Shown here piece after piece: positions 15,401 through 25,131 of a stretch of DNA of 58,500 bases. The stretch covers positions 3,809,001 through 3,867,500 of the forward strand of contig NC_064043.1 of the NCBI RefSeq assembly GCF_932526225.1. Reading direction: 5' to 3'. A program made the translations under genes and the position numbers. The notes below the pieces were generated by a model. That model made no database searches, had not been told where the DNA came from, and saw nothing but the letters and a program-made list of their open reading frames with translations. The stretch comes from Nematostella vectensis (Eukaryota > Cnidaria > Anthozoa > Actiniaria > Edwardsiidae). The first letter of the stretch is position 1. Each line of letters begins with the position of its first letter.

Positions 15401-16869
15401 GTGGTGTTAACGAGCAGTTCTGTTTTGCTAGACGGTGTTTGATGAGCATCCTAGCGGATTTCTTCAACCCCGACATCGTGCATGACTCCAAGTACAAGTT
15501 CTCGCTGAGCGGTAACTATTACGCGCCGCCTAAGTCCACATATGACGAGTACGTCGAGTTCATCCAGGTACGAAACTTGTCGACTCTTTCGAGGTCACCA
15601 AAAACTTACAAGTGCTCGTATCGCCTGTTAAAACGCACCCTTAGGTGATTAAGCTTTTTTAATTATTTTTATTATTTTGTGCGTCCAGGAACTACCTCAG
15701 TCCCAGTCCCCCGAAGTGTTTGGTATGCACGATAATGTAGATATCTCCAAGGAACTGCAAGAAACACGAGAGGTAAGCCTAACCCGTGTGAATTCGCTCT
15801 TGTGGTAGCTATGTCCTGTGTGATCCCGACTTGGTGATACCTCTGCCCCGTGTGGACTCGAACTTGTGGTACCTCTGCCCCGTGTGGACTCGACCTTGTG
15901 GTACCTCTGCCCCGTGTGGATTCGACCTTGTGGGACCTATGCCCTAGTGATCCCGACCTTGTGGTACCTCTGACCCGTGTGGACCCGACCTTTTGGTACC
16001 TCTGCCCCTTGTGGTACCTCTGCCCCGTGTGGACTCGACCTTTTGGTACCTCTGCCCCTTGTGGTACCTCTGCCCCGTGTGGAATCGACCTTGTGGTACC
16101 TCTGCCCTTTGTGATACCTCTGCCCCGTGTGGACTCGACCTTGTGGTACCTCTGCCCCGTGTGGACTCGACCTTGTGGTACCTCTGCCCCTTGTGGTACC
16201 TCTGCCCTGTGTGGACTCGACCTTGTGGTACCTCTGCCCTTTGTGGACTCGACCTTGTGGTTACTCTGCCCCGTGTGGACTCGACCTTGTGGTTCCTCTG
16301 CCCCTTTTGGTACCTCTTCCCTGTGTAAACTCGACCTTGTGGTTTCTCTGCCCAGTGTGAATTTGCCCTTCGGGTACCTCTGCCCCGCGTGATTCCGACC
16401 TTGTGGTGCCTCTATCCCGTGTGAATTTGTCCTTTTTTTAAGATTGAACGTGTTTGTTTTCCTCCTCAGCTGTTTGACTCAGTGCTCCTCACACAAGCTC
16501 AAGGCGCCGGTGGCGGTGGCGGGAAAAAAAGCGAAGACACACTTCTCGAGATCGCCACGGACATCTTATCCAAGGTGCTTATCACGTGACCACCTAATGA
16601 CTACCTGGTCCACTCTCGCGGGAGGGGGGGAATACAAATGGGTTGAGATTATAATGAGTTTTTCTCGTTCTCAGCTGCCGAAAAACTTCGACTTGGAGGC
16701 AGCGCTGGCAAAATATCCTGTGACGTACGAGGAGAGCATGAATACTGTACTGGTACAAGAGATGGAGCGATTCAACAAGTATGTCTGCACTTTCTAAATC
16801 AACCGCCAACACCATCATCACCATAATCATCAACATCATAATCATCATTATCATAACCATCTTTATAAC

Positions 16870-16904
<35 letters not shown>

Positions 16905-19900
16905 ACAACATAATCATCAAAACCATAATCATCATCATCATAATCATCATCATCATCATCAAAATCATAATCATCAACATCATCATCATCATCAACAACA
17001 ATATAATCATCAAAACCATAATCATCAACATCATAATCATCATCATCATCATCATAATAATAATAATCATCATCATCATCAACATCATAATCATCAACAC
17101 ATCATCATAATCATCATCATCATAATCATCAACATCATAATCGACATCGTCATCATAACCATCATCAACAACATCATAATCATCAACACATCATCATCAT
17201 CATCATAATCATCAACATCATAATCGACATCATCATCATAATCATCATAATCATCACCATCATCACCATCATCACCATCATCAACAACAACTCTCCAGCG
17301 TACACAGGGGGATGCTCTTTCCTTACCTTATGATTCCTATGACTGCGCACCCCCCCCCCCCCCTCAGCCAATCCTGGGTACGCGCCTGCATCTAGCTAGT
17401 TTTGCGAAAACGCCGCAACTGCGTGCATCCCCTTAAAAAAACATATTATTGCATGTTTTACTGACTGTTGCGTTTGACTTTTTCCAGGTTGATGGACATA
17501 ATCAGATCCAGTCTGCAAAATCTACAGAAAGCCATCAAGGGCTTGGTGGTAATGAACGGCGAGCTAGAGGCACTGGCAGGAAGCCTGCTTGTCGGCAAGG
17601 TAACCAGCCTCTGACAGCTGCCTTTTTGTCAGCTTTGCACAGGATGCCAATTGTAAGAAAGAATATATTCCCATCGGCTGTTTTGTGAAAGTGTTTTGGG
17701 AAACTTTGTTACGAAATGGTCATCTCGAGATTTCGAGATCTCGACATTTCACCTTCAAAATTAACTAAAACGAAATAAGTAAAGGTGTATGTCTAGGGCT
17801 GTTTTATTTCCACCCTTTTTTACGTTACTTTAAATGTATCGAATATCTCTCGTGAGCTGTTTAACTACTTCACAAAATTAGAATGTATGTGTAATAATTA
17901 ATTGCTGACCACTCTTCGTCTTTAAGTATTAGGCTATTTCCTCTAGCAGAAACAATAAGAATATTTTTTTCACCACAGTGTAGCTTGTGTTTATTGTCGT
18001 TTCTGTCTTACAGTCCCCCGAGATGTGGATGAAGCGGTCCTACCCTAGTCTCAAACCTCTGGGCAGCTATATCACCGACTTTCTGGCCAGGCTGAAATTC
18101 CTTCAGGTCGGTATACACTCAACAAAGCGGTCATTTTGCATAGTCCAGTAATATTTGTCGTTCAAGTATTGTATTGTATTCCATACTTCTGTTAAGCGGG
18201 CACCGCAGACAGTTTCCGAATAGTTGATTTGCATTAAGAAATCAAATGACTTTTTGGGTGGCAATCTCACGCAAATAACAGTGTGCGCGGCCAAGTACTT
18301 AAAATAACTATTTTCATTTGAAATTTTTTTTTCATCTTTCCATTGGCCGCGCCGCCACCACAAGGAGCGATGAAAAAAAACATCTTTCAAATGAAAATAG
18401 TTATTTTAAGTACTTGGCCGCGCACGCAGTTATTTGCACTTAATACATGATTGACACCTTTTCCATTGTTCTTGCAAGTCTTTTATTTCACTAAAATACT
18501 TATGAATAATTGTGGAATAATTGACAACCAGTATGAACTCATTCATTATGAATGAGGTTAATAACTAAAATACTAATAAGTAGGGGTAGGTTAAAACTAG
18601 ATATTAACCGTGAATGGACATTACAGTTCTTAAAAACAGATATTTGGCGTAATAAAAATAACTCGCTCTTCTTCGCTGTCAGTGAGCTCCATTCTCGAAG
18701 CGTGCTCACACTGAAACTCCGAGCTACGAAAATTTTGCAATTCACCTCCACCTTTGAAAATTGAGTCCGTGCATGGAGCAACCCCGCTCTTTCTAAATGT
18801 TAATTTTGATTGTGTACAGTATTGATCTAATGAGCTTTTCAAATTTGTCTAATCAACCACCGACTCTTCTGGGTTTACTTCCAGGTCAATGATAACCTGA
18901 ACCTTGTAATAATAACCTGAACCTTAATAACCTGCGCCCTCAGGCTGTTGTACGGCCTTTGTCCCCGGTATTTAACCTAGTTATATTGTTGTTTTTAGGA
19001 TTGGTATGATAAGGGAAAGCCTGTGGTTTTTTGGGTCTCGGGATTCTACTTTACTCAGGTAAGAAGTCTTTGAACGTGTCTTTCTCGGAATTGAGGAAAT
19101 ATTTTATTTTTGTTTTAGTTGTTGTTGTTTAGTGGGTAATGGCTGTACGCCATTTGAGTGTGATTTCCATCATTAAAGCCCAATCGTTGGCATACAAAAT
19201 TCACCCACCTTATACTTCGCATGTATTAAAATGCCCTGTTTTCCGATGCAGGCCTTCTTGACGGGTGCAAAGCAGAACTACGCGCGTAAATACACCATAC
19301 CAATCGACCTGCTAGGATTCGAGTTTGATGTCCTCAGCAAGGATACCGCTGACAGCCCACCTGATGACGGCGTCTACATCCATGGACTGTTCCTTGAAGG
19401 TGCCCGATGGGACCGCAAGAGGTAGGCGTGGCACTTAACTACTTACACCCCCTGCTCTGACTATCATCCCTCTTTTCTTTCCCACCCTTCGTCCATAAGG
19501 CTTGCAAACACCATGCGTTTTTGTGCTTCCCTTTAACATCAAATTTCGCCCTTATCTGAGGAGATGCTACTGTACAGTAGACACTAATCTTTATCTTTTT
19601 TCAGGGGTGTTATTGGTGAATCTTTACCCAAAATTCTCCATGACGTGATGCCTGTTATTCATGTGAAACCAGGTAATACTTCCCCAATTGAAAACAGCAA
19701 TATAAAATATGTAAACTGATTTAAAAAAATTGAACATTTACCATCATTAAAAGGACGTCTTCTTCTTTACTATAAATATTTGTAAAGCTCTGTGCGAGCT
19801 GTGTTACTCAAAATTACCTCATTCATTTCTCTTTCAAACAGGGAAAATGTCCGAATTCAAGATCGAATCATCATACAAGTGCCCCGTGTACAAGACAAGC

Positions 19901-20032
19901 GAGAGGAGGGGGACACTCTCCACCACGGGCCACTCTACAAACTACGTGATGCCCATCCAGATTCCCACAGACAAACCCGAAAACCACTGGGTCAAGCGCG
20001 GCGTCGCCATGCTTTGCCAGTTAGATGATTAG
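412..20032 (+). CDS. DNAH3-like: Axonemal dynein heavy chain, inner-arm DNAH3/7/12 group, C-terminal part
   Basis: This is the motor of a ciliary inner dynein arm. I joined 37 exons by GT/AG sites, and every phase agrees: 412-533, 608-800, 1192-1353, 1563-1897, 2136-2235, 2493-2555, 2685-2765, 3300-3476, 3666-3887, 5247-5387, 5640-5810, 6173-6391, 6664-6809, 6967-7039, 7232-7373, 8285-8477, 9179-9338, 9757-9962, 10522-10732, 10958-11046, 11724-11868, 12343-12493, 12892-12965, 13506-13685, 13890-14030, 14662-14799, 14983-15080, 15432-15567, 15689-15772, 16470-16574, 16675-16778, 17488-17599, 18014-18106, 18999-19058, 19252-19421, 19605-19672, 19842-20032. The product is 1,751 residues, roughly 43% of a usual heavy chain, and the 5' part lies outside the window. 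The ATG at 412 is an internal codon after an acceptor, not the start. The tail with [11 protein letters not shown] and IGESLPKIL, ending in CQLDD, favours DNAH3 over DNAH7 or DNAH12, judged from memory of the family. A poly(A) signal candidate, AATAAA, lies at 20,282. Confidence 0.96.
608..1897 (+). CDS. Dynein exons: AAA4 nucleotide-binding module
   Basis: Part of the dynein gene above. The second exon encodes a P-loop, GVGGSGRQS, at about 678-704 (residues 65-73), the form seen in AAA4 of axonemal heavy chains. The next exon carries [18 protein letters not shown], the Walker B/sensor stretch. The fourth reads [17 protein letters not shown] followed by [13 protein letters not shown], a strongly conserved dynein block just before the stalk. 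No stops or missing key residues are seen. Confidence 0.95.
2136..5810 (+). CDS. Dynein exons: coiled-coil stalk and microtubule-binding domain
   Basis: Part of the dynein gene above. Exons 2136-3476 encode the outgoing stalk helix, rich in E, K, A and Q. Exon 3666-3887 encodes the tip, with [15 protein letters not shown] typical of the microtubule-binding domain. Exons 5247-5387 and 5640-5810 encode the rest of the tip and the returning helix. The 1.36-kb intron 3888-5246 is occupied mostly by a TTAA-flanked element. Confidence 0.94.
4073..5030. mobile_element. TTAA-type MITE, copy 1 (in dynein intron)
   Basis: The ends are inverted: CACATTGACCCCT at the left and AGGAGTCAATGGG at the right. 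The right flank is TTAA (5031-5034) and the left flank is TAAA (4069-4072), one base off. The body is about 85-90% alike by eye to 27,300-28,300 along its full length. It has no transposase. TTAA flanks and CCC-type ends fit a non-autonomous piggyBac-superfamily element, which is an inference. Short open frames in it (for example 4196-4441) are not convincing genes. Confidence 0.75.
6173..9338 (+). CDS. Dynein exons: AAA5 and following linker
   Basis: Part of the dynein gene above. The exons read [17 protein letters not shown], then [34 protein letters not shown] and [19 protein letters not shown], all diagnostic of AAA5 in heavy chains. Exon 9179-9338 starts RPDLEEERQ, the conserved helical segment that follows. 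Intron 7374-8284 is filled by a 50-bp minisatellite. Confidence 0.94.
7388..8117. repeat. 50-bp minisatellite in dynein intron
   Basis: About 14 head-to-tail units carrying ACGCTAGGCTAGAGGGTAC and AAAGAAGCACTTCCACAGTG, with exact 50-bp spacing from 7,501 to 8,051 and only a few point differences. The flanking first and last units are more divergent. It lies wholly inside intron 7374-8284. Confidence 0.95.
8478..9178 (+). other. Dynein intron, nothing recognised
   Basis: A 700-base AT-rich intron between the AAA5 exons. Short open frames on both strands near 8,746-9,018 have no recognisable domain. Confidence 0.5.
9594..9699. repeat. 34-bp tandem repeat, about 3 copies
   Basis: Three near-identical head-to-tail units containing TTTTCGAGGGGTTTCTC and GGCAAACTAGAGTG, with single-base differences, in dynein intron 9339-9756. 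Confidence 0.85.
9757..20032 (+). CDS. Dynein exons: AAA6 and C-terminal domain to stop codon
   Basis: Part of the dynein gene above. Recognisable blocks in order are [39 protein letters not shown]-type [101 protein letters not shown] and [18 protein letters not shown]. The stop TAG is at 20,030-20,032. A glycine-rich stretch (GAGGGGGKK) in exon 16470-16574 sits in a linker that is normally variable. Confidence 0.95.
10096..10427. mobile_element. Short TIR element (MITE) in dynein intron
   Basis: A 13-bp perfect inverted terminal repeat: GGCCCGTACCCAG at 10,096 and CTGGGTACGGGCC ending at 10,427. Each arm is followed inward by a G- or C-run. There is no coding capacity. A related end (CTGGGTACGCGCC) occurs alone near 17,374. 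Confidence 0.75.
11085..11710. repeat. About 52-bp degenerate minisatellite, split by a MITE
   Basis: Repeated units carry ACTTTCGGTCTTTAGC, TTGTCTGGCCTTCC and TGTATATGTATG, with many point changes. Two or so units precede 11,183 and about eight follow 11,345, so the MITE at 11,183-11,344 appears to have inserted into an existing array. It lies in dynein intron 11047-11723. Confidence 0.8.
11183..11344. mobile_element. 162-bp TIR element (hAT-like MITE)
   Basis: The termini are CAGCGGCGTAGCCAGG and CCTGGCTACGCCCCTG, inverted copies with one mismatch. Both flanks read TATAT, a possible target duplication. CAG...CTG ends are common in hAT-derived MITEs; the assignment is an inference. No coding capacity. 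Confidence 0.75.
11869..12342 (+). other. Dynein intron, mild CT-rich repetition only
   Basis: A 474-base intron. Around 11,965-12,090 there are loose repeats of CTGAGACTCTGAGAC. Nothing else is seen. Confidence 0.5.
12540..12845. repeat. Cryptic ATC/ATT-rich simple sequence
   Basis: Intronic stretch dominated by imperfect TCATTATCAT-type words. Open frames on both strands are low-complexity (I/V/N/D) artefacts. Confidence 0.7.
12966..13505 (+). other. Dynein intron, nothing recognised
   Basis: A 540-base AT-rich intron with no repeat or gene that I can support. Confidence 0.5.
14110..14661. repeat. Intronic tandem repeat resembling the next exon's 5' end
   Basis: Seven degenerate units spaced about 80-85 bp start near 14,118, 14,192, 14,277, 14,363, 14,445, 14,524 and 14,607. 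Each has a GTCAG-like acceptor followed by GTCTTCCAAAAGCTC and TTATTCGGCGTG. The true exon starts at 14,662 with GTCTGGGAGAAGCTC then CTGTTTGGCCTGTG. In the exon's frame the units read [12 protein letters not shown] against the exon's [12 protein letters not shown]. They look like decayed tandem copies of the splice acceptor plus roughly 40 bases of exon. Confidence 0.8.
15081..15431. repeat. Intronic degenerate repeat resembling the preceding exon's donor
   Basis: About five loose units of 50-60 bp contain ATAACGATAGGTAAATATCAG or close variants (near 15,123, 15,168, 15,213 and 15,340). The exon end at 15,080 reads GATAACGACAG followed by GTACATATCA, so the units resemble the exon-intron junction itself. 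Confidence 0.65.
15790..16425. repeat. About 33-bp minisatellite in dynein intron
   Basis: Roughly 19 units of GTGTGGACTCGACCTTGTGG with GTACCTCTGCCCC, some internally duplicated or shortened. It gives a false long open frame at 15,850-16,392. It lies inside intron 15773-16469. Confidence 0.9.
16800..17290. repeat. ATC/CAT triplet microsatellite
   Basis: Nearly 500 bp of imperfect CAT/ATC triplets with AAC and AAT interruptions, inside dynein intron 16779-17487. The poly-I and poly-M open frames here are artefacts. Confidence 0.95.
18271..18437. mobile_element. Foldback (hairpin) element in dynein intron
   Basis: The left arm, about 18,271-18,335, contains GCGCGGCCAAGTACTTAAAA. The right arm, about 18,370-18,437, is its near-perfect reverse complement, including TTTTAAGTACTTGGCCGCGC. 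The loop is about 35 bp. It would fold into a long hairpin and is best explained as a foldback MITE. Confidence 0.8.
18438..18998 (+). other. Dynein intron, nothing else recognised
   Basis: AT-rich sequence between the hairpin and the exon at 18,999. The open frames on both strands at 18,539-18,842 have no recognisable domain. A short duplicated phrase (ATAACCTGAACCTT) lies near 18,891-18,925. Confidence 0.5.
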
Positions 20033-20803
20033 GCTTCCTAATATGGTAGCGCAATGGACCTATATCATATCCACATAAGTTCTCCTAAATTATTTTTTCA
20101 AAGACGTTGTTTTTGTATTTTATTCATCCGTTTTATCTTGGCACTATAGAATTCTACAATTTACAAACAGAAGCAAAAGAAGTGTATATAGGGTTTTTAC
20201 TTAAAAGTGTTTATATATAGGTTTACTGAAATACGTTAATAATAATTTCAAACGTGTACTTTCAAATGTGTGAATATGGATAATAAATACTCGATCGTTT
20301 AGGATTGTTTAGGTTTCCCACTTACGTATGATAATTAGACTAATTCGTCCATAGTTTGTATCTGGAATCACGGGTGGCTGGGACGCACCCGGACCGCACC
20401 CTATTATACACCGTCCACCAATATCTACAAATACATCATCCACCCATAACCTAACAACATCCAACAAAACCGACTTCTAAAACACGCAACATACAGATTT
20501 CATTTATTACCTTCTAGATCAGGATCTTTAAAGAGCATTTGCACACTTGTTCTAAATAAGAGTTAGATAATGGTCGCGAGTGTGCTATTGGATTTTAGGC
20601 CACAAATCTGCGAAGTGTGTTTCTGTATCCCTTCTCTTGCTCCATGCCCTCTAGCGCCTTATTTCCTTATCCTTCTGATGCCTACTTGCTACTTGGTCCT
20701 GAGTTACTTTAAAATGGAACAGAAGTCACAACTAAATGCGAATTATGAAAACATGTGGTTTATACGGGCACAATCTTTATTCTTATACTGTACAGGGATT
20801 TAA
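20033..20803 (+). other. Dynein 3' untranslated region and intergenic sequence
   Basis: Begins with the dynein 3' UTR and a probable poly(A) signal, AATAAA, at 20,282-20,287. Beyond it I see only a 77-codon open frame at 20,570-20,803 with hydrophobic and cysteine content but no family signature. Confidence 0.6.
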
Positions 20804-21692
20804 GGGTGTACTGACATTAGCGTTGCTCAGTAACAACGTTGCTACGCTGGTGGCGTTGAGCGCGCGCATATACATAACACAAGTTCTCCTGAAGTAAAAG
20901 AAATAAAAATATGCGTTTCAAGTTCACAAAAATTGACTTTAAGTTGATCTCAGCCTTTTCGGCTGATGATATTTCCCATATTTTGTAAAAACGAAGATTC
21001 AGCAAAGGTTTAGTCAAGCCAACTTTTTTGAAGCCAAAGTTTTCAATTTTCACTACCTGCGCGCGCTGCAAACACCGAACGCTCGTGCACGCACTGAAAA
21101 TCTTATTTCAAAGTAGCGCGCGCATCTTGACATGACATCTTGACATGACGGATATCGTTCCTTTGAAGTGTAAATACCACGAAACACAATTGGACTTTGT
21201 TTTTAAACTTCTTTTAAATTTCATGTGAGATATCAGTGTGTCTTTGTTTCACTTCCGTTTTTTTTTCTAAAAAAAAAGCTTTTTTGTCGCCAAGTTATTT
21301 CAAAACGCAATATGTTTTTTGTATTCCGTTTTATTAAATTCTCCTTCATATAGCCAAGCATGGATTTAGCGTTAATCTAACAGAAACCAAAATTATATCA
21401 AATAATCTGAATCTGAAACTTACTCAATCATTTCTAAAACGCATGCTTGGCTTAATGTAACCATACGTCCAGATTCATAAAACGTATTCAGTGTTTGTTT
21501 TCGAGCAATTTTACTTGAAATATTTGCTTATATCTGTATCTATGACGTCACATTATGACGTCACGGGGTAACGTCATCATAATAGTCAGCACACTTGTGG
21601 TAGTCAACTTGGCAAATATCAGACCCTTATGACTTTCTACAAGGCTTTTATGCCATATTCACTTTTCCTTAGCAACAGATGTCAGTACACCC
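20804..21692. mobile_element. TTAA-flanked TIR element, 0.9 kb
   Basis: TTAA at 20,800-20,803 and again at 21,693-21,696. The ends are GGGTGTACTGACAT and ATGTCAGTACACCC, a perfect 14-bp inverted repeat, with looser similarity inward (GCGTTGCT / AGCAACAG). I find no transposase. It is probably a non-autonomous DNA transposon; TTAA suggests the piggyBac group, although the GGG ends are not the usual piggyBac termini. Confidence 0.8.
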
Positions 21693-21739
21693 TTAAACAA
21701 TTCAAATTTTGGCAAAATAAATATTCAACTACTTGAAAT

Positions 21740-21811
21740 TCCCATATGGTCTAGTGGTTAGGATCCGGCGCTCTCACCGCCGTGGCCCGGGTTCGGTTCC
21801 CGGTGTGGGAA
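21740..21811 (+). tRNA. tRNA-Glu(CTC), outlying array copy
   Basis: Folds as a 72-nt cloverleaf: acceptor TCCCATA/TGTGGGA, anticodon stem CGGCG/CGCCG, loop CTCTCAC with anticodon CTC, T-stem CCGGG/CCCGG and discriminator A. Box A (TGGTCTAGTGG) is intact. Box B has G at the normally invariant A58. A T5 run follows. This and the next copy are the left remnant of the array that resumes at 28,766. Confidence 0.9.
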
Positions 21812-21884
21812 AGATGTATTTTTCTTGATTTCTTTACAACGCAGAGATAAATTTGGGCAAAATAGACCTTCAACTATATGAAGT

Positions 21885-21956
21885 TCCCATATGGTCTAGT
21901 GGTTAGGATCCGGCGCTCTCACCTCCGTGGCCCGGGTTCGATTCCCGGAGTGGGAA
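21885..21956 (+). tRNA. tRNA-Glu(CTC), slightly degenerate
   Basis: C30 faces T40 in the anticodon stem, and position 66 is A, opening the base of the acceptor stem. The 3' spacer is cut a few bases later by the 6.7-kb insertion, so the usual T-run terminator is displaced. Confidence 0.82.
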
Positions 21957-22479
21957 AGTTTAGTCCAGCCGATATGTGAGATTTTACCTTGAATTGCGCA
22001 CTTTTTGCTAAAGTTATCAATTTTAGCATAGTGATAGTTTTTGATACCTCTTACAAGATAGGCTATAGAGCCAAGCTCAGTTCGGCTTTAATTTCTGATT
22101 AATGATGAATATTGATTTGACCGCCATTTTGAACCGGAAGTAAACTAACTTTTTCCCCAAAAAATAAACTCGCACATTTTAAGAAAGTTTACTCATAGAC
22201 AAATAAATTATAAGTCAGTAAATGCAACTAAACAGAAGAGATCTTAAAGTAACAAAATTTTTTTTAATTTTAGTAACTTTTACGGTGACAGCGATTTTGA
22301 ACCGGAAGTAGTCATGAGTAAATACTGGCGCGCTTGTTTCACTTTGCGCCTTTAAACAAAAATATAAAAAAAAACTTGTTTCAGGAGTAGTTTAGGGTCA
22401 TCTTTTCAAGATAAGCTATGGAGCCAAAAGATAATCTGATTTAATCACGGATTATCTTGGGGTATTAAAATGGCCGGTA

Positions 22480-23680
22480 ATTTAATCCGAAAGTGAAAAG
22501 TCACGCGTCGATACTCACTATTTTCGAAAGTCGTCAAATGATTTAAAATACACATATAGCCAGCCCAAGTATACCAAACATTCACGCTCAATAGCTGGAT
22601 CAAGAGAAAAGAAAGACAAAAGCAACTGCTTATGTGACAAGCCTGATGGGGATACCAAGTACCCCGGGAGCGGGCCGCTCCACCAATTGACTTCAACGTC
22701 TGTAAACGACCGCACACATGAATGTGTGCAAGTGATATAAAATGAACAGTTTCTAACAGTAGAAACTGTTAATCTGGTGGCCTCGGGTTTGCGCTTATCA
22801 ATCTTCTTGCAATCTTCTTGAAGAGTCAAAGGATTATCTCGCCAATTAGAATTTCACGCATTTACAGGTGATACTATCCTGTTGTGCGGTTAGGGGGAAA
22901 AGACAGTACTTGCTGTATTCCCCGAAGCCACAGATGGTCTTCGACAGCTAGCCTCAAGGCCAGTTAAGATAAAAGACAGAATGTTTGGCAACACTTGGGC
23001 GCTTTCCAATGCTTCTATAACCGAACAAGTGCAGAGAATCGCAAGTAGACAAGGCAAGAATGCAGCTCTCCGTGAAGAAAGAAACAGCATTTGATGTCAT
23101 TCTACCGACGAAGGCAGCTATCATACAACACACCAAGAAAGCTGCCATTGTGTTGGCAGGCAATTGTTGGGGGCAAGCACTCCTCCCTGTCTCAGTACTT
23201 CCGTCTTTTTAGCACAATGGACAACAGTTGACATAGCCGCTTTGGACAAACGCTACTAGAGCTTTCCAAGGCGTGCCAATAAGCCAAAGAACTATTAGAT
23301 GAGGAACCAAAAGCTATAAGATGCAAGATAGGCTGCCCAGCTCGCTGCACTTGCACCAAAACCAGCTTGAAATGTTCAGCCCTTTGCAGCTCCATTGAAT
23401 CGTTTAACGATAAAGCTGTAAGATACCTGAACTCCATTAAATAGATAAAACAATTCTCATCACCTAGTATGTATTAGCGCCGGACATGGCAGCCAATTTG
23501 AAACTCATTTGAAACTGTTTTTCATCGCTTTTATCGCTGGGTCTTGGATGGGGAATCTCAATGCCCCTCATTACTATAATATAAGAGGCTACTCAGCGTA
23601 TTCGAGAGTAACCGTGAGGAATTTGCTGCCTTGGAGGCTAAGATTTGCCAAGTTTTAGTTCAGGCCGATTAGCATATGGC
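22480..23680 (+). other. Unassigned sequence upstream of the LINE endonuclease
   Basis: Positions 22,893-23,086 give a forward open stretch rich in R, Q, A and E, closed by stops; it could be decayed LINE ORF1 or 5' sequence. Open frames on the reverse strand (22,445-22,829 and 22,890-23,437) lack recognisable domains. Confidence 0.4.
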
Positions 23681-23724
23681 ACAAGCGTGGACATATTTCT
23701 CTTCTTCATCCGTTCCCGCCAGAT

Positions 23725-24765
23725 TTGACAACTTCAATGGACGTCGAATGGAACCCGGGACCAGACAACTTAGATCACTGTCCAGTTCGCCGGAAATATA
23801 GACGATGCAGGGCCGGGAAAAAGGTAAAGGAAAGACTAAACAGCAAAGTTTACAAGATTCCTGTTGTTATTTCAAATTGGTCACGCAATGGCTGTCACGA
23901 AAGGAAAACGACACGAACGCAAACTCTCTCGTTGATTAAACCTTCCTCAGGACCCACTGCTCGTAGAATAGTCCCAAAGTGCATGGTTCTTAATGCCAGA
24001 TCTCTTGCCAAGCCTGACGCAGCCCCGGCTCTTTATGCTGAGCTGAGCTCAAATAAGATCGACATATGCTTCGTCTCTAAGTCATGGTTGAATAAAAAGA
24101 TTCTATCGCACTTGATCTGCCCTGATGGTTATGTGATGGTGAGGAAGGACCGAGCGGATCTCAGAGCTGGTGGAGGAGTTGCAATCATCTGCCGAAATTA
24201 TTGGAAGATCAAAGTGCTCAATGTAGCTGCTAGTTTCGAATCTGAGACTGTTTGGTGCATAATAACAACACCAAACTCGGAATTTTATGCGGCTAGTATA
24301 TACCACCCTCCAAACCCAGTCTATGATGCAGCTGAATTACTTGACTTCATGTCTGATACGTGTGACCAGATTTTACTGGAGAACCCTAATGCTAAGATCA
24401 TCATAGCTGGTGATATAAATCAGTTGAACATTAGTGAGTTTACGCGTTAACATGCATTACACCAAATGGTCAAGGTCCCCACCAGGGGAGAACGTATTCT
24501 GGATGTCTTTCTCACTAATTATCCTTTCCTATAGAAACATGGCTCAGTGAACAAAGGTCTTGTAAGATCCGACCATCTTGTAGTCACTGTACCGCCATTG
24601 GCCCCTGTTAAACCCAGCAGAAAATATGTCAGCCTCAGGGACACACGTGACCATAGGAAGGTTGCTATGGACTCGAAATTAGAGATTTCAAAGCTGAAGT
24701 GGGCTAAAGATTTTAACTTTGAAAATCCTGAGGAATGCGTACGAACTTTGAATGACAGGTTGTGA
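23725..24765 (+). pseudogene. LINE apurinic-type endonuclease domain, broken
   Basis: Motifs in order: VLNARSLAKP, NKIDICFVSKSWLN (usually ETWL), GGGVAII, IIAGDINQLN and RSDHLVVTV, matching the N, E, D-N and S-D-H motifs of LINE APE endonucleases. These enzymes nick the target DNA to prime reverse transcription. The start at 23,725 is only the first ATG of the open stretch. In-frame stops fall at about 24,448 and 24,533. Confidence 0.85.
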
Positions 24766-25131
24766 AATTTGTTTGATCAAAGTTTCCCCTGTATCAAGGT
24801 CAAAATGTCATCCAGGGACCCACCCTATATGTCGCCCTTGGTCAAACATCTCTGTAACATCAGGAACAAGACTTCACGGTTCCGCAGCGAGGCTGAGAAC
24901 ACCAGATGCTAAGAAAGAATTAATAAATTAATCCGCATGAACCAGGTGATGTCTGTTCAGAATGAAAGCAAGGAACACTCTAGGGGCTCCAAGGGGTGGT
25001 GGGACGTAGCGAATAGGATTACGGGAAGGAAATCGCAGGGGACTCCTGTTAGTATGGTGTTACAGCCTGATTAAATTAACACCTATTTCCAGGCCATTAA
25101 CACGGATGATACATATAAAGCTCCGGCGCTA

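Noticed and set aside
15850-16392. A 180-codon open frame rich in [10 protein letters not shown] repeats
   Set aside because: Produced by the 33-bp minisatellite inside a dynein intron.
16594-17371. Poly-M/I open frames on both strands
   Set aside because: Translation of the ATC triplet microsatellite.
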